Of a DNA stretch of 24,662 nt, positions 19,870 to 24,662 are shown in pieces (position 1 is the first letter of the stretch; each line of letters opens with the position of its first letter). The translations under genes were made by a program, and so were the position numbers. This DNA is from Saprolegnia diclina VS20 (Eukaryota; Oomycota; Saprolegniomycetes; Saprolegniales; Saprolegniaceae). The stretch lies in NCBI RefSeq assembly GCF_000281045.1, contig NW_008246146.1, forward strand, positions 1 through 24,662, given 5' to 3'. The notes beneath the pieces were generated by a model that saw nothing but the letters and a program-made list of their open reading frames with translations, did not search any database and had not been told where the DNA came from.

Positions 19870-20332
19870 GAACGATATGCGGTGTGTGTACGACGGTCTC
19901 GTTGCAGTTCAGGAATCTAATTGCGACTTGCCACAACCTATCTGGAGCTAAACAGTGTGTAAATGAGGGGATGGACGCATGGGATGGACGGAGGGACTAC
20001 ATAGTTAAGATGGTGTGTCACTTGTCGACTGGGTCATTTGAGGGCCAACACCGAGCCACGCCACGAGGGATACGGCCGCTAATCGCTAGCTTCCCTTGCT
20101 AGGTGGCTGGAAACGTACGATTTACTTTAGCCCGTCTCGACGGACTTGCAGCTCCTTGATCAGGCACCCACTCGACGCCGCCACGGGCAACGGTACCAGG
20201 CAGCGCCACGTCATTTTCTTCGGAATGCGATTTACGAGTCACTTGAACGTATTTTGTATGCCGAAATATTTGTCACTCTACTGACCGAAGTTCGTAGTTG
20301 TAGGACCATGTGGGCCAATTGGCATCATCCTC
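19870..20332. other. intergenic region without recognisable gene
   Basis: The 463-bp spacer between two plus-strand genes shows short direct repeats of GGATGGACG (about 19970-19992). A CCAATTGG (20315-20322) lies just before the ankyrin gene start. No coding sequence was recognised. Confidence 0.4.
20315..20322. promoter_or_regulatory. CCAATTGG upstream of ankyrin gene
   Basis: A palindromic CCAAT/ATTGG overlap ends 10 bp before the ATG at 20333. Similar boxes precede several other genes in the window. If it is a promoter element the leader must be extremely short, or the site is coincidental. Confidence 0.3.
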
Positions 20333-22096
20333 ATGGCCCTCAATCGTCTCCATCGGTTCCGCGCAGCCTTGCGTCCGCTGCAGCGCTCGGCGCTTCCGGC
20401 CTCGTCCCGCGCCGTCCTGCCTCGCATGTTCTCGTCGGAGAAGAAGCCGCCCGTCGCGTCGGATGACTTGCTCTTGAAGCTGCTCAACCCCGCCAGCGCG
20501 GTAGGCCAAGCATCCAGGACGCTCGCTCACGCTGGTGTAGAAGAGCAACGCGACGCTCCTTGACGCATGCGCCAACGGCTACGAGGACGTCGTTGCGTCG
20601 CTCGTGCACAAGCCCGGCATCGACATCAACTGCCGCAGCGAGGTGCGACTGCAAATCTACAGGCGAGGGTTGACCGGAGGCCATAGGATTCGACGACGCC
20701 GCTCGTCAAGGCGTGCATCAACGCTGACAACCGCATCGTGCAGGTCCTTCTCAAGCACCCCGATATCGACGTCAACCTCGCGACCAAGGTTCTACCTGAC
20801 CGTATCGAGTAGTGCGAGCATGTGCGTAGGAAGGCATCACGCCGCTCATGATGGCCGTCAAGTGCGGCCACTACGACACGGTGACGTCGCTGCTCCAGCA
20901 CCCTGCACTGGACATCAACCTCGAGAACCAAGTATGTGCGTCTCACTGTTGCTACCGTCTAGACAAATGCATGTAGCTGGGGTCGACGGCGCTGCACCTG
21001 GCATGCCATGAAGGCGATTTGGCCATGACGGAGCTGCTCCTCGTGCATCCCAAGGTCAACGTGAACGCCAAGGACAAGGTACAGAAACCTCCTTCGAAAG
21101 CGGACGTCACACGTGTCTAGGACGGCTACTCGGTCCTGCTCTACGCGTGCTTGCAGGAGCATGCGAATGTGATGGAGTTCCTCCTCAAGCACCCCAAGAT
21201 CGACGTCAACGTCGAGGTAGTACTCGCTCTGCTCTGCATTTGACCCAATATAACACGCAGATGACCGCGGGCGTCACCGCGCTCATCCTTGCGGCGGCGC
21301 GTGGCCAGTACTTTGTCGTCGACCGCCTCCTCAAGCACCCGTCCATCGACGTCAGCGTACGCCAATATGTCCATCGAATGCATATACGGATGGTATATAG
21401 ACTGGCGTCGCGGTTGAAGTCGCCATGACCAAGGGTTTTCACGACATTGTGCAGCTCTTCCTGGACCACGACCACTGGGACGTCAACATGGCCCTCGACG
21501 TACGATCATTCTCATCGTATTTCGTATGCTTATTGGTTCTGCGTAGGAGTCGGGGCATGCGCTCTTGCACATGGCGGCGCACGAAGGCAACGCGACGATC
21601 GTAGAGAAAGTACTGGCACACGCGCGGGTCGAACCCAACCAACCGTCCTTCGTACGCCGTCTCTACCTCATGACACCATAAGCAGTGGCGACTGTAGGAT
21701 GGCACGACGCCTCTCATGGTCGCGTGCTTTGCCGAGAAGGACGCGATCGTGACGCAGCTGCTCGCCGACGCCCGCGTCGACGTCAACGCCAAGCGCGAGG
21801 TAATGAGATCGAGCTCTAAGATTATGGCTTATGCGGCGGATGTAGGACGGTGCGACGGCCTTGATCGCGGCTGTCAATATGGAAAATGTCGATCTTGTCA
21901 AGCACCTCCTGGCGCATGGCGAAACAGACGTCAACCTCGAGATGCAGGTACGACGGATTCGTTGGATCGTTATATTGAAAGTAAGATGGGTGCTGTGTAG
22001 CCTAACGTCTCGGCGCTCACGGTCGCGTCGTCGCGCGGCCTTGTGGAGATCGTCCAGCTCCTTCTGGCGCACAAGGCGACAGCCATCTCGGCGTAG
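20333..22096 (+). CDS. ankyrin-repeat protein, one exon per repeat, possible mitochondrial presequence
   Basis: Twelve exons: 20333-20500, 20541-20642, 20687-20788, 20830-20931, 20977-21078, 21121-21216, 21261-21356, 21401-21499, 21547-21651, 21698-21799, 21846-21947 and 22001-22096, giving 423 residues. Exon 1 (56 residues) is Arg/Leu/Ala/Ser-rich with no acidic residue before position 36 (MALNRLHRFRAALRPLQR), like a mitochondrial targeting sequence. Each of exons 2-12 encodes exactly one ankyrin repeat of 31-35 residues, with TPL/TAL near the start, a central A-x-x-G or similar turn, LL-x-HP and a (I/V)DVN end. All eleven introns (40-53 bp) are phase 0 and cut at the same place in the repeat. 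Ankyrin arrays bind proteins; the partner is unknown. Frames are intact throughout, so no decay is seen. Confidence 0.88.
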
Positions 22097-22410
22097 TTGA
22101 CAACCCCGAACCCTAGTCGGTTGACCAGATTTTGAGACACCGGTAAGCATCCTGCCGTCCAGTCTAGAGTGCAGGACCCAGTCCCATAAAGGACTTGAAC
22201 TAGAGCAATATACTCCATGCCATGGATCGAGTTACTAAGATCGTAGTTGCGCTGGAGTGATGGCAGCAGGTTTGGGACTTGGTTGGTGTATGGTATACAA
22301 AAAGCGAGACAACATTGGTCGCGGGCGCTGATTGGCCCTTGTGCGGCCACCGATTAATCACTGGTCCGTGGATCGATATTCATTTTCGAGTTTTTACTTT
22401 GGCCGACAAG
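22097..22410. other. intergenic region, NOP10 promoter
   Basis: The 314-bp gap between the ankyrin gene and NOP10 has no recognisable coding sequence. An ATTGG at 22331-22335 lies 76 bp before the NOP10 ATG and is flanked by GC-rich sequence; an AT-rich tract precedes the ATG. Confidence 0.4.
22331..22335 (-). promoter_or_regulatory. inverted CCAAT box upstream of NOP10
   Basis: ATTGG lies 76 bp before the NOP10 ATG, a normal position for a CCAAT box in a compact promoter. Confidence 0.35.
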
Positions 22411-22608
22411 ATGCACCTCATGTACCACCTCGGCGCCGACGGCAAGCGCGTGTACACGCTCAAGAAGGAGGACCCGAGCGGCAAGCCGACGCACTCGGCC
22501 CACCCGGCGCGCTTCTCGCCCGACGACAAGTTCTCGAAGGAGCGCATCACGACCAAGAAGCGCTACAACCTCCTCCCGACCCAGTCGCCGGACCCGCTGT
22601 ACCAGTAA
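22411..22608 (+). CDS. NOP10: H/ACA ribonucleoprotein subunit NOP10
   Basis: A single-exon gene of 65 residues, the normal NOP10 length (about 64). NOP10 binds the pseudouridine synthase dyskerin/Cbf5 in H/ACA snoRNPs, which modify rRNA and snRNA, and also in telomerase RNP in some eukaryotes. Diagnostic blocks are present in order: [36 protein letters not shown] and [13 protein letters not shown]. As in other eukaryotic NOP10 proteins there is no four-cysteine zinc site, which is known from archaeal forms. The start is fixed by the family N-terminus; the frame is open further upstream but unrelated. It lies alone, followed by about 1 kb of non-coding sequence. Confidence 0.95.
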   Translation: MHLMYHLGADGKRVYTLKKEDPSGKPTHSAHPARFSPDDKFSKERITTKKRYNLLPTQSPDPLYQ

Positions 22609-23603
22609 GCAAGTAGTAGAGGCATCCTAACGACGCCCAATCCATTATTTTATGTCTTTTTAGCACGAATACAATGTATAGCGTCTGCCAGGTCTACTCG
22701 GTCTGATAGGCCGTTGACACGCCACCTACGACAGCTCGGGCACGTAGCGATGACAGCCCGACGAACGAGTACGTCAGTGCTGGCTGGAAAGCGGCGCAAC
22801 CTGCGGCGGCTGTGGTTTGTCTGCTGGCGCTCTCAACCCTTCGCTCTTGAGCTCTCACGCTTGTCAACTTCGGAGCCGGCGATATCGGATGCTGGCGCCG
22901 GACCGCAGCTCGCCGATTACGAGCAGCCTCGTAGTTGATTTGGACTTGTATAGCTTGGCAAATGACAGCTCGCGCGCACAGAGCTCTAGTCGGACGTCGT
23001 TACTTTCGGCCGATGCTCAGTTGGCGTCCTCACTCGCCGCATCATCGCATCATCGACTTTGGCGCCGGGTGTTTCAACGAGCTTCTGCAAATGAACGCTC
23101 GCTGCAACTGGATCGCCGAGCCATTCTGAAACATGACGTGGCGCGATGTGCTGCCTAGTTGACCGTGGATTCCTAGCATGCAGCCATGAAGTGCTGGCGG
23201 GCTACTCTGTGTGACAGGCTGGCGCCGGCGTCCATGGGACCACGGGCCACGCAACGATACAACACGTTCTTCGCGCATCCCAACCAACGCACCGCCCGCT
23301 ACGCAGGGTGTTTGTTGCTCCCGCAGCATCAAGCCCGTGGTCGAGAGCCTCGACACGAGCAGCAACGACCACTGCACATCCACGCACCTGCACCGGATCG
23401 TCATCGCCGGTCCAACGAATGGCGGTTGCTCAGCGTGATAGCCTGTGTGTTGCACTTGCCAGCGACTTTAATGTGGGCTCGTGCACAACCAGAATCTGGT
23501 ATTGGCTCTGGTGGGTTGGAGTTCTTGATAGAACTGCAAGCAACTGATGGGTAAGCGCGAGGGAATCCTCAGTTGGATTTAGCATTTGGTGCGCCCGCGT
23601 ATC
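22609..23603. other. non-coding region between NOP10 and inverted repeat
   Basis: About 1 kb with no recognisable gene. Several short overlapping frames exist on both strands without family motifs or plausible short introns, and their translations are Arg/Ser-rich, as expected from non-coding GC-rich DNA. The sequence may contain decayed repeats, but none can be named. Confidence 0.4.
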
Positions 23604-23605
23604 TT

Positions 23606-23974
23606 AGAGCATCCCCAGCAGTCGTTTTTATACGTAAATATAGCAATTTTTAAAAACGGACCTCCCCAAGAGGCGTTTTTATTTCTAAAAATTTGTAAAA
23701 ATTCGCTGGTCGTTTTTATCGCGGTCCACTTTAAAAACATCGGCCAGCATTTCCAATCGTTTTTAAGGCCCATGCGACGGGCAATGGGCGAATTCTAGGC
23801 ATGAAAACGCCGTCAGAACTCAGCTCGGAGTTTTCTACAGTTGAGGACAGCCATGCCTGCAACACAGAGACCCCAGATGTAGCAGGAACCTCTCTGATGG
23901 CACTCGCATTGAGCGATCTGGGCAAATCATATCTGCACACAAGGCGTCGCTGCGCCCGCTGACATGCGGTTAGC
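23606..23974 (+). repeat. left arm of perfect 369-bp inverted repeat
   Basis: Read base by base, this segment is the exact reverse complement of 24225-24593, with no mismatch or gap seen. Its outer end is GAGCATCCCCAGCAGTCG (from 23607), the same terminus as the element at 24194-24628, and it is preceded by TTA (23604-23606). The outer half is AT-rich with several CGTTTTTAT-type subrepeats. No intact matching terminus is found at its inner side; only a degraded GTTGGGGAGCTC near 24152 resembles one. This suggests a truncated or partly decayed element. Confidence 0.9.
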
Positions 23975-24190
23975 TCCGTCGCACAGTCATGAACTGCCTT
24001 GATGACTCTCGCTAAGCGTGGCCGCGAGTAGGGCCTAGTCGGTGCTGGCGTCGACGGCGTCACCTTGGAACCAGTGGAGCGCCTCGCTATCGTCGGAATG
24101 TTGATCTGTCAGCTGTTGATTGGCAACGTTTGGCAACGCTGTTGGGGAGCTCCGTTTCCATTGCCAACTGGTCGTTTCCAAAGCCACCCG
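23975..24190. other. spacer between inverted-repeat arms
   Basis: Unique sequence with a tandem TTGGCAACG pair near 24119-24139, followed by GTTGGGGAGCTCCGTTTCCATT (about 24142 onward in two halves). These parts resemble a degraded terminus and subterminus of the neighbouring element family, suggesting a third, decayed copy. No gene was seen. Confidence 0.4.
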
Positions 24191-24193
24191 TTA

Positions 24194-24628
24194 GAGCATC
24201 CCCAGCAGTCGTTTCCATTTTATTGCTAACCGCATGTCAGCGGGCGCAGCGACGCCTTGTGTGCAGATATGATTTGCCCAGATCGCTCAATGCGAGTGCC
24301 ATCAGAGAGGTTCCTGCTACATCTGGGGTCTCTGTGTTGCAGGCATGGCTGTCCTCAACTGTAGAAAACTCCGAGCTGAGTTCTGACGGCGTTTTCATGC
24401 CTAGAATTCGCCCATTGCCCGTCGCATGGGCCTTAAAAACGATTGGAAATGCTGGCCGATGTTTTTAAAGTGGACCGCGATAAAAACGACCAGCGAATTT
24501 TTACAAATTTTTAGAAATAAAAACGCCTCTTGGGGAGGTCCGTTTTTAAAAATTGCTATATTTACGTATAAAAACGACTGCTGGGGATGCTCTTAGCAAT
24601 AAAATGGAAACGACTGCTGGGGATGCTC
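24194..24628. mobile_element. 435-bp MITE, PIF/Harbinger-like, containing a captured segment
   Basis: The element has perfect 36-bp terminal inverted repeats (24194-24229 and 24593-24628) beginning GAGCATCCCCAGCAGTCG. It is flanked by TTA on both sides (24191-24193 and 24629-24631). Three-base TTA/TAA target duplications are typical of PIF/Harbinger elements and Tourist-type MITEs. There is no transposase, so it would need one in trans. The interior (24225-24593) is almost entirely the inverted copy of 23606-23974, including that element's own GAGCATCC terminus, so the unit is a nest of two related elements. Open frames across it are not believed to be coding. Confidence 0.82.
24225..24593 (-). 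repeat. right arm of perfect 369-bp inverted repeat
   Basis: Exact reverse complement of 23606-23974, separated from it by 250 bp. Both ends overlap the terminal repeats of the surrounding element by a few bases (GCTAA on the left, T on the right), which looks like microhomology at the junctions. Identity over the full length implies a very recent event, ongoing gene conversion, or an assembly artefact. Confidence 0.9.
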
Positions 24629-24662
24629 TTACAACCAGCGACGCGTCACCACCTGCGCAGAG

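Noticed and set aside
20541-21947. Periodic similar segments resembling a repeat array such as CRISPR
   Set aside because: The periodicity of about 145 bp is explained by one ankyrin repeat plus one short intron; introns are not identical and exons encode diverged repeats.
23186-23554. Overlapping short frames on both strands after NOP10
   Set aside because: No conserved motif, no plausible splicing to a longer frame, and Arg/Ser-rich composition on both strands.
24130-24468. Identical predicted peptides in the two inverted-repeat arms (also 23731-24063, minus)
   Set aside because: The shared peptide only reflects the DNA duplication. It has no transposase or other motif, starts on non-ATG codons or in the spacer, and the region is MITE-like.

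Overview
The window reads as nuclear DNA of a stramenopile, most likely an oomycete and probably Saprolegniales-like; this is inferred from gene content and architecture, not from a marker gene. It is GC-rich and very gene-dense. About 51 ultra-short spliceosomal introns can be placed, nearly all 40-53 bp, most with GTAC/GTAT/GTGC-type donors and TAG or CAG acceptors. Most encoded proteins are core eukaryotic: lysosomal alpha-mannosidase, AIDA, gamma-COP, PRP18, ZCCHC9 and NOP10. A PG-rich-repeat protein of flagellar type fits an organism with flagellate zoospores. No bacterial operons, rRNA, tRNA or CRISPR were seen.

Layout. Positions 1-6551 form a glycan-related block. It starts with the 3' part of a glycosyltransferase-like gene, followed by a 12-exon GH38 alpha-mannosidase, then a complete two-exon paralogue of the first gene with an N-terminal membrane anchor. 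Positions 6696-7770 hold AIDA, which ends 49 bp from the end of the convergent gamma-COP gene. Three minus-strand genes follow: gamma-COP (7820-10695), a PG-rich-repeat protein (11003-12523) and PRP18 (12577-13590), the last two only 53 bp apart. A divergent intergenic region leads to ZCCHC9 (14014-14834). Next come a large unknown gene with a methyltransferase-like centre and helical-repeat tail (15411-18061), a small basic protein (18098-18343, minus), a coiled-coil protein (18589-19869), an ankyrin protein (20333-22096) and NOP10 (22411-22608).

The last 2 kb carries no recognisable gene. It holds a perfect 369-bp inverted duplication. One arm lies inside a 435-bp element with 36-bp perfect terminal inverted repeats and TTA target-site duplications, which is MITE architecture of the PIF/Harbinger type.

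Most genes are unrelated housekeeping neighbours. Possible functional links are the glycosyltransferase/alpha-mannosidase block and a weak theme of RNA processing (PRP18, ZCCHC9, NOP10). The most unusual points are the ankyrin gene, in which every repeat is its own exon bounded by phase-0 introns, the nested inverted-repeat element, and the unassigned 784-residue protein.
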